DNA from: Bugula neritina
Lineage: Eukaryota; Bryozoa; Gymnolaemata; Cheilostomatida; Bugulidae
DNA: 64,000 nucleotides
NCBI GenBank assembly: GCA_964035545.1
Contig: OZ037771.1
Span: 11,908,980 to 11,972,979, forward strand
Reading direction: 5' to 3'
Part shown: one piece after another, positions 43,338-52,692 of the stretch
Layout: each line of letters begins with the position of its first letter
Numbering within the stretch: the stretch's first letter is position 1
The notes under the pieces: model-generated
Databases searched by the model: none
Told to the model about the DNA's origin: nothing
What the model saw: the letters and a program-made list of their open reading frames with translations, nothing else
Translations under genes and position numbers: made by a program

Positions 43338-45229
43338 AGGAGTATGGTGGGAAACGCCGCCGTCTGCCCGTACGGACACGGCGGAACACTCCCCCCGAGT
43401 GGCAGGTACCACGCAGGACTAGTAGGCCCGCACAACGGCCGAGTACCTTCTCCCTGCCACTCGCCAACCGGTTCCACCGGTTACCTCGGGAAGAGGAGCC
43501 CGCCACTGAAATGGAGCCAGAAGGCCCAGTGGAGAGCCCCAAACCCCGCCGGCAGCAACCTCGCCGCCGGAAACCTCGTAAACCACGGGTGAAACCCCCG
43601 CCGTCCTACCCATCTAGGACTGCACATGCGGGGGGGGTGAAAGTACAACCACATGGAGAGAGCTATTTCCTACCCGGAAAGGTAGCCGGCAACGCTGTCA
43701 CTTTCCTGCTCGACTCCGGTTGTACTACCAACCTTCTCAGTCGCAGAGTCTTTGAAACACTGCCCCGCCGGGACAGGGATAGAGTACGACCGTATACGGG
43801 GGAACATGGCACCCTGGCAGACGGGTCATGTATTCCCTTTTACGGTATTATCGAGCTTCCCGGGCGTGTCCGAGACCAGGCTGTACAAGAGACCTTTGTC
43901 ATAAGCCAACTGGAGGAAGATGCTATCCTCGGCATGCCCTTCTTGAAGCAACACCAGTGCCGAATAGACTTTAGCAAGTCGGTGGTGCTGATGGGCGGGC
44001 GAGAACTCGCCTGCGTGGATAAGTTTGGGCGTCCTCTGGTGGGCGGTGTCCAGGTAGTTCGAAACTGCACCGTACCCGGACGCTCCAGAGCTACTATCCA
44101 CTGCCGAGTGAACAGCAACCGGATAGCCAGGCTCGGGGTCGTTGAAGGCGCGCACGAAAGGATCCAACTCGCCAGTAGTTTAAACCGACTAACTGAGCGA
44201 GGGGAGGTCTTAGTGCAGTGTGTCAACCCCTTTACCGAGCCCATTGAGCTCCCAGCTGGGTCAATGCTGGGCCGGTTCCACTCCATCCAGGAAGAGGACG
44301 TGGGCCCGTCGCTGGGTGACGCGACGGAGACACCCCCTCGATACCCTATTCAGGGACGAGGGGCAGTCCCAGCACATATCCGAGAGTTATATGAAACAGC
44401 CTGTGGCGGCTGCGCGAGCAACAAGGAACGCCAAGCTATGGCGAAGTTGCTACGCGACTACGGTGATGTGTTTAGTAGCGGAGATCATGACGTGGGGCTG
44501 ACTGGGGTTGTTAGGCACGAAATACCGCTGACTGCAAGGACAGTCCCTGTCCGGCAGCCCACACGCAGGCTGGGGCCGGAGAAGGAGAAGGAGGTTAGCC
44601 GACAAGTACGGGATCTTCTGGACCGCGGCCTCATAGAGCCCGCCCATAGTGGGTGGAGCTCACCGGTCGTACTGGTCCGGAAGAAAGACGGCAGTTGGCG
44701 GTTCTGTGTGGATTACCGCAAACTCAACAACGTAACCGTGCAGGACGCCTACCCCCTACCTCGTATTGACGAGTCACTGGACGCCCTAGCCGGCAGCAAG
44801 TACTTCAGTACGTTAGACTTGCTAAGCGGCTATTGGCAAGTCCCACTGAGTCCCGACGCCCAGGAAAAGGCGGCGTTTATCACACGGGACGGGTTGTGGA
44901 AGTGGAAGGTGCTACCCTTCAGGTTAACCTCCGCCCCGGCCACCTTCCAGAGGCTGATGGAGCAAGTCCTTAGCGGGCTCCATTGGAAGACATTGCTGGT
45001 CTACCTCGATGATGTCATCGTGATCTCCCCAGACTTCGAGACGCATGCCAGTCGTCTGCAGGAGGTCTTTGAGAGACTCCGAGGTGCCGGTCTTAGGCTC
45101 AAACCTTCTAAGTGCGCGCTATTGCAGCCGGAGGTTAAGTACCTAGGGCACGTTGTCGGTCGAAACGGCGTGGCAACGGATCCCGAGAAAGTACGGGCAA
45201 TAGAAGACTGGGTCATCCCCAAGACTTGA
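43292..45229 (+). CDS. pol: G4 pol part 1: protease and RT
   Basis: Open from the shift site. A basic proline-rich linker precedes the protease, which has ESYFLPGKVAG and the active-site strand FLLDSGCTTNLLSR. RT follows with RKKDGSWRFCVDYRKLN and YLDDVIVIS. The LPFGL motif reads LPFRLTSAPATFQ, a Gly-to-Arg change at a highly conserved place. The frame ends at a TGA at 45227; compared with G2 and G6 one base is missing near 45223 and RT/RNase H continue in the next ORF. It should yield the particle protease and polymerase. Confidence 0.92.
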   Translation: MSRPADALPPRGPQLKEYGGKRRRLPVRTRRNTPPEWQVPRRTSRPAQRPSTFSLPLANRFHRLPREEEPATEMEPEGPVESPKPRRQQPRRRKPRKPRVKPPPSYPSRTAHAGGVKVQPHGESYFLPGKVAGNAVTFLLDSGCTTNLLSRRVFETLPRRDRDRVRPYTGEHGTLADGSCIPFYGIIELPGRVRDQAVQETFVISQLEEDAILGMPFLKQHQCRIDFSKSVVLMGGRELACVDKFGRPLVGGVQVVRNCTVPGRSRATIHCRVNSNRIARLGVVEGAHERIQLASSLNRLTERGEVLVQCVNPFTEPIELPAGSMLGRFHSIQEEDVGPSLGDATETPPRYPIQGRGAVPAHIRELYETACGGCASNKERQAMAKLLRDYGDVFSSGDHDVGLTGVVRHEIPLTARTVPVRQPTRRLGPEKEKEVSRQVRDLLDRGLIEPAHSGWSSPVVLVRKKDGSWRFCVDYRKLNNVTVQDAYPLPRIDESLDALAGSKYFSTLDLLSGYWQVPLSPDAQEKAAFITRDGLWKWKVLPFRLTSAPATFQRLMEQVLSGLHWKTLLVYLDDVIVISPDFETHASRLQEVFERLRGAGLRLKPSKCALLQPEVKYLGHVVGRNGVATDPEKVRAIEDWVIPKT

Positions 45230-47916
45230 CCGGACTCCGGGCTTTCTTGGGGCTGGTAGGGTATTACAGGCAATACATACCAGACTTTGCGGGCATAGCA
45301 CAGCCGTTAAATCGGCTCACCGCAAAGGGAGTGACGTGGCAGTGGACACCAGTCGAACAAGGAGCGTTCGACCGCCTCAAGGGCTGCCTACTAACGGCGC
45401 CCATCTTGGCCTACCCAGACCCCACTCTGGAGTACATCCTCGACACGGACGCCAGTGACCAAAATGTTGGCGCTGTGCTGTCCCAAGTGCAGGAAGGCCG
45501 AGAGGTAGTAGTAGCCTACTACAGCAAGTCTCTCTCCCCCGCTGAACGAAATTACTGCACTACCCGCAAGGAGCTGCTGGCAGTAATTAAGTCAGTGAAG
45601 CACTTCAGACCATACCTATATGGCAGGAAGTTCCGGCTGCGTACGGATCATGCCTCGCTGATCTGGTTGTGCAAGAGAGCAGAAACCTCTAGTCAGGTCG
45701 CCCGGTGGCTCGAAATCCTAGCTGAGTTCTCATACCAGATCGAGCATCGACCGGGCAAGAGACACAGTAATGCGGATGGGTTGAGTCGCCGACCTGAGGG
45801 AGGTTGCAAACAGTGTCTCAACATCGAGAGGAGGGATGGAGGTCCCCCGCGATGTGAGCTGGAGACGCTGGCTCACCACGGAGCACCATTTGACTGGGAC
45901 CAGGGTCAACTCAGACAGGAGATTGACGAGTCCCCGGAGGTTGTACAAAACCTCCGCGCCAATCCTGTACTGGCCGATAATGTCCGGGAGCTGAAGAAGC
46001 TCCAAGGAGAGCTGCCTGGAGTCGTGGCAGACATCTATCGGGCCAAAAAGGAAGGGCGACGACCCAGCGAGGAACGCATAAGACAGGGATGCGCCGAGTT
46101 CCGGCTATACTGTCAGCGTTGGGACTCGCTGCGGATCGGGCAAGATGGTTTACTAACCATCTCTCTAGCCGCCAATGGCAGACACCCGGAGAGGAAGAGG
46201 GTACTCTGCCCCACGGCCATCCGCCGTGAGTTGATTTGGGATACTCACAAACAGGCCCACGCAGGGGTCAAGAGAGTGATATCCAAATTACGACTCCGGT
46301 GGTATTGGCCACAAATGGAGCGTGACGTCCGACTCAGAGTCAAACAGTGTGAGATCTGCCAGGCCAGCAAGCACAGCCGCCCCCCTGGTGAAGCAGGACG
46401 GCGGAGGCTATATGCTGGTAGGCCCTGGCAAGTAGTCGCTGTAGACCTGGTCGGACCCATGCCCCTGACCCCCAGAGGCAATAATTGGATCCTAGTACTA
46501 ACCGACCACTTTACTAGGTGGGCGGATGCTCTGGCTATCCCAGATGCGTCAGCCCCAACGGTGGCCAGGGCACTAGACCAACATATATTCTGTTATTTTG
46601 GGCTTCCCGAACAGATACACTCTGATCAAGGCGCTCAATTCCAGTCCCAACTGATGAGCGACCTTTGCCACCTCTGGGGAGTAAATCAGAGCCGGACCAC
46701 CCCCTACCACCCTCAAGGTAACGGGGTGGTAGAGCGCAACAACCGGATGCTAGGTGATGCGCTCCGGAGTCTCCTCCTTGGACGAGGTCAAGAGGAATGG
46801 GATACGGTGTTGCCGCAAGTCATGCGTGCATACCGTAGCACCCCACACACCAGTACTGGTGAGACCCCAAACCTCTTGATGCTCGGGAGAGAGACCCGTG
46901 TCCCTGACCATATCACCTACCACGTTCCAGAGCAAGACAACTCGGTTCACGAGTATGCCAGTGAACTAGTGGAATGGATGAAGGCCGCACACGATATACT
47001 GCGCGAACAGCAGTGGAAGGTGCGGCACGAAGATTCCAATGAACCACCTCTCTACCAAACGAGAGATAAAGTGTGGATGGTCAATTACCGTAGGCGTCGC
47101 GGACAGGCTGATAAACTGAAGCCTAAGTTCGTAGGACCCTACGTGATCCTCGAGGCTATGCCCAATCATACGTACAAGATTGAGCGCTCAGGACAGGTGT
47201 CTATCCAGAATGAGTCTCGCTTGAGACCGTATTGGGCTAGCTCCGACGGAGTGGGAGAAGCCCCCCCCCCCCCGTTGTTGGAGCCCAGGAGGCAGACAAC
47301 AACGCGCGGGCGACGGCGGCATGGACCTGAATACGAAGTGGTCATACCGCGGGAAGAAAACTTGGTGAGAGAGGAGCGGCAGCTTTTGTCAACAGAAGCG
47401 TGTCCGCCACCGCCAAGTCTAATTCCATCACTTCCAGAAACCGAGCCGGTTCCGGAAGTGCAAACCCCCACGGAGAGAGGGGCTCCATCCGGAGAACAAG
47501 AAGAGGTGACCGCTAACGGGGAAGTAGAGACGCCATTAGAGGCCCCTACTAACGAACCGGCGAGCGTGTCACCCCCCCTAGAGCGGGGACAGCGTACGAG
47601 GAAACCCCCACCATATTTAAAAGACTTCGTATGTGACTGCATTAGAAGCGGCACGCATGAAAGTCTAGGGGAAAACCGTACGGTAAAATGTTGGAGTTGT
47701 GAACCCCACGCAAATATCAACTTTTGCGAGGGCGGAATAGTGGGAGGAATTAATGCGCATAAAGCAAATAGTTCCGACCTCGTGCCTCATAAACGATGCT
47801 CAGCCTTTTCTTATGCTGACATCGCCAAAGGCAGACGTATCTCACAACCAGCTCCAATCTTACCAAGAACGTTGAGTATGGACATTAATACCGAGTTCCC
47901 AGGTAAGCCAGTATAA
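45226..47916 (+). CDS. pol: G4 pol part 2: RNase H, integrase and cysteine-bearing tail (896 aa)
   Basis: Begins in the RT connection region (LRAFLGLVGYYRQYIPDFAG). RNase H has ILDTDAS (D73, D75) and RTDHASLIWL. The integrase zinc finger is H341, H345, C375, C378. The core triad is D407, D467, E503 (YHPQGNGVVERNNRM around the glutamate). A GPY-type C-terminal module (LKPKFVGPYVILEAMP) is followed by a 150-residue proline/glutamate-rich linker, then a tail: PPYLKDFVCDC, CWSCEPHANINFCEGG and SAFSYADIAKGRR. The tail is also present in G5. No chromodomain is seen. The last codons contain the donor-like CCCAG|GTAAGC at 47902/47903. Confidence 0.93.
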   Translation: MTGLRAFLGLVGYYRQYIPDFAGIAQPLNRLTAKGVTWQWTPVEQGAFDRLKGCLLTAPILAYPDPTLEYILDTDASDQNVGAVLSQVQEGREVVVAYYSKSLSPAERNYCTTRKELLAVIKSVKHFRPYLYGRKFRLRTDHASLIWLCKRAETSSQVARWLEILAEFSYQIEHRPGKRHSNADGLSRRPEGGCKQCLNIERRDGGPPRCELETLAHHGAPFDWDQGQLRQEIDESPEVVQNLRANPVLADNVRELKKLQGELPGVVADIYRAKKEGRRPSEERIRQGCAEFRLYCQRWDSLRIGQDGLLTISLAANGRHPERKRVLCPTAIRRELIWDTHKQAHAGVKRVISKLRLRWYWPQMERDVRLRVKQCEICQASKHSRPPGEAGRRRLYAGRPWQVVAVDLVGPMPLTPRGNNWILVLTDHFTRWADALAIPDASAPTVARALDQHIFCYFGLPEQIHSDQGAQFQSQLMSDLCHLWGVNQSRTTPYHPQGNGVVERNNRMLGDALRSLLLGRGQEEWDTVLPQVMRAYRSTPHTSTGETPNLLMLGRETRVPDHITYHVPEQDNSVHEYASELVEWMKAAHDILREQQWKVRHEDSNEPPLYQTRDKVWMVNYRRRRGQADKLKPKFVGPYVILEAMPNHTYKIERSGQVSIQNESRLRPYWASSDGVGEAPPPPLLEPRRQTTTRGRRRHGPEYEVVIPREENLVREERQLLSTEACPPPPSLIPSLPETEPVPEVQTPTERGAPSGEQEEVTANGEVETPLEAPTNEPASVSPPLERGQRTRKPPPYLKDFVCDCIRSGTHESLGENRTVKCWSCEPHANINFCEGGIVGGINAHKANSSDLVPHKRCSAFSYADIAKGRRISQPAPILPRTLSMDINTEFPGKPV

Positions 47917-47933
47917 GTCTTGTATTCCTATTC

Positions 47934-49007
47934 ATGGAAACGAGCTCGATGCCAGTAAATTCTGAACTAATTCAGCAGATTGAATCAGAATTACTGGGAA
48001 CCACGTTGCATGTGAATGACGACGAGGACACTGTAATGGCTGACGGTCTGTTAGACCTGGAGCTAGACACTGTTCTTGGTCATTCCACACATGATTCATC
48101 GGTTCCTCGAGTGCATTCCAAAAGCTGTGACTCTCAGGCTAGCAACAGTCGACAGTCACTAGAATTATGTTGTAAAGATCCACCGCGATCTAACAATAAT
48201 TCTACTTTTGTAGACACACTCGCGCCCGTCTCTCCGGGCATGCCTTCTCTAGAGATGGCATGGGACCCAGAGCCGGCCCCAACAACTTCTACAACCCGGC
48301 AACTGCCACCCCAGTTGGAAGCAACCTCCAACTGGATTACCCCTGCCACAGAGAGAGAGATTAGGACTCATAAAGGAGGTGATGGTAACCGCGAATGCAA
48401 CCTCTGCCAGCAGCGATTCACAACCCACCGCAGGCTGAAAGTACACTTGCCGCAGCATTACATCACCACGTTCTGCCCCTGCGGCGAATATAGCTACAAT
48501 CGTGATTACCTACTGCGTCACCAACGCACTATGCAGTGTTTCCAAGGACATGTCTATGAAGTAGACGAATCATCATATCCCGCATTTCTCAACGCCATCA
48601 AACCACTCATCACCGACCCAGCTCGGCTATCTCGCCTGGAGCAAGGCTTTCCCTCCCCGCGACCCATCATCTCTGGAGCCGCAGACAAGCCTATACAATC
48701 ACCTAAATCTTCACCTCACAGTCCTCTACGCCTCCCGCATACATTCCCCCGTGTCGTGCTACAGAGGGTAGACACGAAGGCGTATACACTCCCTCCTCCC
48801 CTTCCATCCTCCGAACGGAAAAGGCACAGACAGCAGACTTCCTCTCGTCCATCCCCCCTGGCCCGCAATCTACGCGAAGTAGAAGCTAGAGCACCTGACT
48901 TAGAGCAAGAAGTGTACAGACTGGCCCCGCGGGTGCAGGCTGCATCCAGTGAACTCAAATACCTACAGGAGTCTATTAAACGCATGAAGCAGGCGGCCCG
49001 CAGTTAA
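47934..49007 (+). CDS. G4 third ORF: two-zinc-finger protein with charged tail, 357 aa
   Basis: Lies where env would be in a retrovirus, but has no signal peptide or membrane segment. Residues 1-50 are acidic, 60-150 Ser/Pro-rich. Finger 1 is C155-x2-C158-x12-H171-x3-H175 (classical C2H2). Finger 2 is C181-x-C183-x12-H196-x5-C202. The block GHVYEVDESSYPAFLNAIKP follows, then a basic proline-rich part, and residues 305-357 form a charged, heptad-like helix. The homologous G5 protein shares the fingers and following block. Translation may start at the local ATG, or use a spliced first exon (47878-47902 joined to 47956, in frame). The function is unknown; nucleic-acid binding is an inference from the fingers. 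Confidence 0.85.
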   Translation: METSSMPVNSELIQQIESELLGTTLHVNDDEDTVMADGLLDLELDTVLGHSTHDSSVPRVHSKSCDSQASNSRQSLELCCKDPPRSNNNSTFVDTLAPVSPGMPSLEMAWDPEPAPTTSTTRQLPPQLEATSNWITPATEREIRTHKGGDGNRECNLCQQRFTTHRRLKVHLPQHYITTFCPCGEYSYNRDYLLRHQRTMQCFQGHVYEVDESSYPAFLNAIKPLITDPARLSRLEQGFPSPRPIISGAADKPIQSPKSSPHSPLRLPHTFPRVVLQRVDTKAYTLPPPLPSSERKRHRQQTSSRPSPLARNLREVEARAPDLEQEVYRLAPRVQAASSELKYLQESIKRMKQAARS

Positions 49008-49261
49008 CATGAGTCTATCTCCAACTCCATACTACTCTTCCCCTACCTCTCTGTGGCATTCCCTACCATTATGGTGGCACGTACTCTACATGTAAATAGG
49101 ACTTTTTCTTACATGTTACATATTGTGCACGTTTTATATGTATACCTGTATATTTTATCAGTTGTTTTTTTTTGTATATACTTTTATACTGTTCTCTCTC
49201 TCCACAACGAAGTATACGTTTTTTTTATGTGAATTATATTTTTATCAGAAAGAGGGCTTTC

Positions 49262-49276
49262 TGCTGGAGGGGGCAG
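49262..49276 (+). promoter_or_regulatory. G4 polypurine tract
   Basis: GCTGGAGGGGGCAG directly before the 3' LTR, the expected primer site for plus-strand synthesis. Confidence 0.75.
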
Positions 49277-49576
49277 TGTGGTGGCTCGTGGAGCTACCAG
49301 CAACACAATACGCAAGGTTGCGTATTGACCCGGAACAATGTATTAGCAGCTAGGCTGTTTATGAGTAATAGTAGCAGCTTCGCGCTACTAGCTCAGTTGA
49401 GGATAGTGCTGTAAATTAAATAGACGTGCGTATTATTTACTGTTGTATACTAGTTTTTATTATGTATTCTTGTATTAAAATATAACGATATCTACTCGAC
49501 TTATCACGGTGAAGTTTCTCTAGGATAAATAGACTCTCTTGGTTGCACATCGACCCTAAATCTGGAAATCATAACA
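49277..49576 (+). repeat. G4 3' LTR
   Basis: Matches 42132-42436 apart from a 5-base deletion (TTAGCAGCTAGG against TTAGCCAATTAGCTAGG) and one substitution (CTACTCG against CTGCTCG). Confidence 0.95.
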
Positions 49577-49904
49577 ATATACTAAGACTATCAGCAGTAT
49601 TTTAGTTTATGAAACAAAAAACAAGTTTGAGCTGTAATCACTTGAATCCTCAGTGCGTCTTCAAAATGGCCGCTGATTAACGAGAATAGATGAGATGGTT
49701 GTAAAAAGTTGCAACTAAACTAAATTATGTTTTGGGGAGAGAATGTAAAAATTTTGCCCTTACTAGGATTCGAACCACGGCTTACAACCACTACAGAGAA
49801 TACAGCAGAGATTTGGAGGAGTTTTTTAAAATATGTTTTTTTCATGCTAATGCTGCAAACAGATGGATTCGGAGAGTTAAGAACAAGATTTCAGACTGAT
49901 GCTG
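49577..49904. other. Spacer between G4 and G5
   Basis: AT-rich host sequence containing the ATAT and GCTG target duplications at its ends. No gene is seen. Confidence 0.5.
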
Positions 49905-50257
49905 TGTAGTGAGTCATGCAAAGTACAAATACGGGAATCGCCCTCTCTCCGTTCTGGGAATACTAAGGCCCTTATGTAGCAACCAATTAGCAGCACCGGA
50001 AGATATGCTTCCGATTCACGTGACACTTCCCGGGCTATTGACAATTGATCACGTTGTTGTAAGCGGAGGCTTGAAGTAGAAACATGTGTTAGTAGTTGAC
50101 TGATGTATAGGATAATTTGATGTAATGTTTGCTTTGTGTTTTATTGTGGATAATAAATATAATTACTCGACAGCTACCCTAGTAATTGTTAGTAGAATAG
50201 CCAACTAAGTATACGCAAGTAGATAACTCACGCACAGTAATTGCACAAATTACTACA
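49905..50257 (+). repeat. G5 5' LTR, 353 bp
   Basis: Begins TGTAGTGAGTCATGC and ends ACTACA; the partner is 54055-54396. It contains CACGTTGTTGTAAGCGG where the partner reads CACGGG. Confidence 0.93.
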
Positions 50258-50258
50258 G

Positions 50259-50276
50259 TGGTGGCAGCGGTGGGAT
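50259..50276 (+). promoter_or_regulatory. G5 primer-binding site, leucine tRNA
   Basis: TGGTGGCAGCGGTGGGAT one base after the LTR, identical over 18 bases to the G2 primer site. Confidence 0.83.
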
Positions 50277-50292
50277 CTTGCGTATAGCAGTC

Positions 50293-50640
50293 ATGGCAGA
50301 AGACGGCACGGAGCTACCCATTCCACTGAACGAAGGTGAGAGAGATAATGTTGAGATACCTGTGGAACCAGTAGTGTTGGAAGAAGTGAGAATTCCTAGA
50401 GAGCCTGGTGAAGACAGATACCGGCTGAAGGCGCCCACCTTCACAGGCGAAGAGGCAGTAGAGCAGTTTATCCAAGGATTCCAAGATGTGATGGAAGTTG
50501 CACAGTAGCCACCAAAGGTGGCGTTGCTCAAGCTCAGGATGGCGCTGACGGACAAGACTAAGCCGTACGGAGCGGGACCTGACAGACGGAATCTTTGCTT
50601 CTATGCAGGCCCACTTTGGCATTTCGGCAGCTGGTCAATA
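50293..50640 (+). pseudogene. gag: G5 gag remnant
   Basis: The likely start is ATG 50293. YRLKAPTFTGEEAVEQFI matches G2 and G4 Gag, then a TAG at 50506-50508 replaces the Trp codon of the AQWP motif. Further on, KPYGAGPD is followed by a frame change, and the capsid homology ends near 50625 with FGISAAG, fused to the pre-protease linker. About 130 capsid residues are gone. Confidence 0.85.
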
Positions 50641-51218
50641 GTCGTCGCCAACCGTGGACCCCTCGACCCACAGCGAGGGAGGTGCAACCACGGCAAACAC
50701 AGCTGCAGCCACACGGAAGTAGCTACTTCCTGCCAGGAAAACCAGCCGGCAAGCCTGCCAACTTCCTTCTGGACTCAGGCTGCATCATCAACCTCCTTAG
50801 CCGTCAATTCTTTGACACCCTCAGCGCTAAGGTCAAGGACGGGTTAGCACCGTATGAGGGGGATCATGGCACCCTGGCAGACGGGGCGTGCATTCCCTTC
50901 TACGGCATTATTGAGCTGACTGGTTACATCCGTAACCAGGCCATCCAAGAGACGTTGATCGTCGGGCAGCTCAACGAGGACGCTATCCTCGGGATGCCAT
51001 TCTTACAACGACACGGATGTCGCATCGATTTCAGTAAATCTGCGATGATCATGGGCGACAGGGAGCTGGCTTGTGTCGATAAGTTTGGTCGTCCTCTAGC
51101 GGGAGCAGTGCAGGTAGTACGGAGCTGTACGATACCAGGCCACTCCCGGGCTACCGTCTGCTGCAAAGTAGACGGTGGCCAAACCTCTAAGTTGGGAGTT
51201 GTCGAAACTTGCCCATAG
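50641..51218 (+). CDS. G5 protease
   Basis: Frame open from 50595. SSYFLPGKPAGKPANFLLDS carries the DSG active-site triplet (FLLDSGCIINLLSR). The rest of the retropepsin-like fold and the following ACVDKFGRPL block align with G2 and G4. It ends at a TAG at 51216 after VVETCP, where a frame change separates it from the next block. Because the catalytic Asp is intact, this is a better preserved protease than that of G2. Confidence 0.8.
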
Positions 51219-51723
51219 CTTTAGCCGGCTTACGGGACAAAGAGAGATCTCAGTGCAGTGCGTCAACCCCTCTTCAGAGACAGTAGACCTACCACCCAGG
51301 TCCATGCTGGGCCGCTTCCATCCTGTCCAGGAGGAAGCCATTGGGCCGTCGTCGGGAGCTACGGCGGAAGGTCCTCAGCAGAGCCCGTCTCAAGGGCGGA
51401 GGACCGTCCCAACCCACGCCTCCCACCTTCCAGGGACGCGTGGCTACACAGGCAACGAAAAGCGCCAGGCTGTGGCTAGGTTGCCACATGGGTACAGTGA
51501 GGCGCTCCGCCACACAGACCACGACGCCCGCCTAAATAGAGCAGGCCGTCGTGAGGTACCACGGGCGGCGAAGACCGCCCATGCTCAGCAACTCCAACAG
51601 AGGGTTGACAGGCCCCTGGAGGCTGTCCAGAGCCTCCGCGCCAAAGCTGTATGGGCTGGTAACGTTAGGGAGCTGCCGAAGCTCCAGGAAAGCCTTCCTG
51701 GGGTGGTAGCCGACGTGTACTGA
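51219..51723 (+). pseudogene. G5 pol linker with RT-RNase H removed in frame
   Basis: The frame open from 51175 reads ISVQCVNPSSETVDLPPRSM, GNEKRQAVARLPHGYSEAL and DHDARL, as in the stretch before RT in G4. Near 51595 it passes directly into LEAVQSLRAKAVWAGNVREL, the stretch after RNase H. The frame stays open across this junction. It ends at a TGA at 51721. Confidence 0.8.
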
Positions 51724-52344
51724 GCGAAACAGGAAGGGCGACGACCCAGTAGTAAACAACGGCGACAGGGATGCGCCGAGTTACGGCTGTACTGTCAACG
51801 TTGGAACTCTCTGCGGGTCGGGCCAGATGGTCTGCTGACCATGACCTTAGACGCCAACAACAGACAGCCAACCAGGAAGAGGATCGTCTGCCCAGCCGCC
51901 GTCCGCCGGAAGTTGATACAAGACACCCACGAGAAGACTCACGGAGGAGTCCAAGGGGTGGTCACCAAGCTACAACTCCGATGGTACTGGCCCAACATTG
52001 AGCGGGATATCCGGCGCAGAGTGAGACGGTGCAAAGTCTGCCAGACCAACAAGCATAGCCGTCTCCCTGGTGAAGCGGGGCGGCAGACGCATTGTGCGAG
52101 AAGGTCTTGGCAAGCGGAGACTGTCGTCCTGGCCGGAAACACCTCCATGACACCTCAGGAAGACTTGGCGAGGCGAGAAAGGCCACTTCCATCCTTGAAA
52201 GTGCGCCCACCGCCCCCAACGTCAAGCCTGCCATCACCATCACTTCCGGAACCAAAAACCCCCCGTGGGAGGGGCTCCGCAAGGAGATACCAACGTAGGA
52301 ACAACCGTCACAAACAGGCTGGAAAAACCACCCGTGAGACATAA
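51724..52344 (+). pseudogene. G5 integrase zinc-finger segment, core removed in frame
   Basis: 51841 onward gives IVCPAAVRRKLIQDTHEKTH and RRRVRRCKVCQTNKHSRLPG, the HHCC finger, with all four ligands present. Near 52140 the frame jumps from just before the integrase core to the proline-rich linker, so D, D and E are all missing. The frame is open across the junction. Confidence 0.82.
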
Positions 52345-52669
52345 CAATCCACGGGTGAGCACACCGCCTCCCACATTGACGACGCCTCCAGGACCACACA
52401 CTAGGCAACCCCCAGCGTGTCTCAGAGACTGTGTACGTGACCGCGGTACAACCAGCAGTAAGGAAAGTCTAGCGAGGTCTCGCATGGGAAAACTGGCAAA
52501 GAGACGTGGGAGTTGTGAACACCACGGAAATCTCAACTTCTGCCTCGGCGGAATCTCACACGAGATTCATCCGCTGGAAGTGAAAAGCCCTAGTCACGTT
52601 TCACAACCACGCTGTCCAGTCTTTTCCTACGTTGATGCAGTCAAGAGTAGACGTGCCACTAAACAGTAA
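52345..52669 (+). CDS. G5 pol tail with conserved cysteine segment
   Basis: A frame open from 52265 contains PPACLRDCVRDRG, GSCEHHGNLNFCLGGISHEI and CPVFSYVDAVKSRR. It lines up with the G4 tail (CWSCEPHANINFCEGG, FSYADIAKGRR). Proline-rich DNA precedes it. The conserved Cys, His, Asn and Gly pattern suggests a small metal-binding or structural element; the function is not known. Confidence 0.75.
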
Positions 52670-52692
52670 TCATTTACCGCTCTCATTCCAAA

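Larger units (their letters stand above)
42132..49576 (+). mobile_element. G4: full-length Ty3/gypsy retrotransposon, 7445 bp, with third ORF
   Basis: Flanked by ATAT (42128-42131 and 49577-49580). The LTRs (42132-42436 and 49277-49576) differ by one substitution and a 5-base indel that I could see, so the insertion is recent. Order: LTR, leucine-tRNA primer site, gag, GTTAAAC shift site, pol (protease, RT, RNase H, integrase, tail), third ORF, purine tract, LTR. The reading frames are interrupted by a shift in a C8 run in gag and by a one-base loss in pol near 45223. Despite the young LTRs this copy is probably non-autonomous, unless those are assembly errors. Confidence 0.95.

Noticed and set aside
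47934-49007. Envelope gene for the third ORF of G4
   Set aside because: No signal peptide, hydrophobic fusion segment or membrane anchor; it has zinc fingers and a charged tail.
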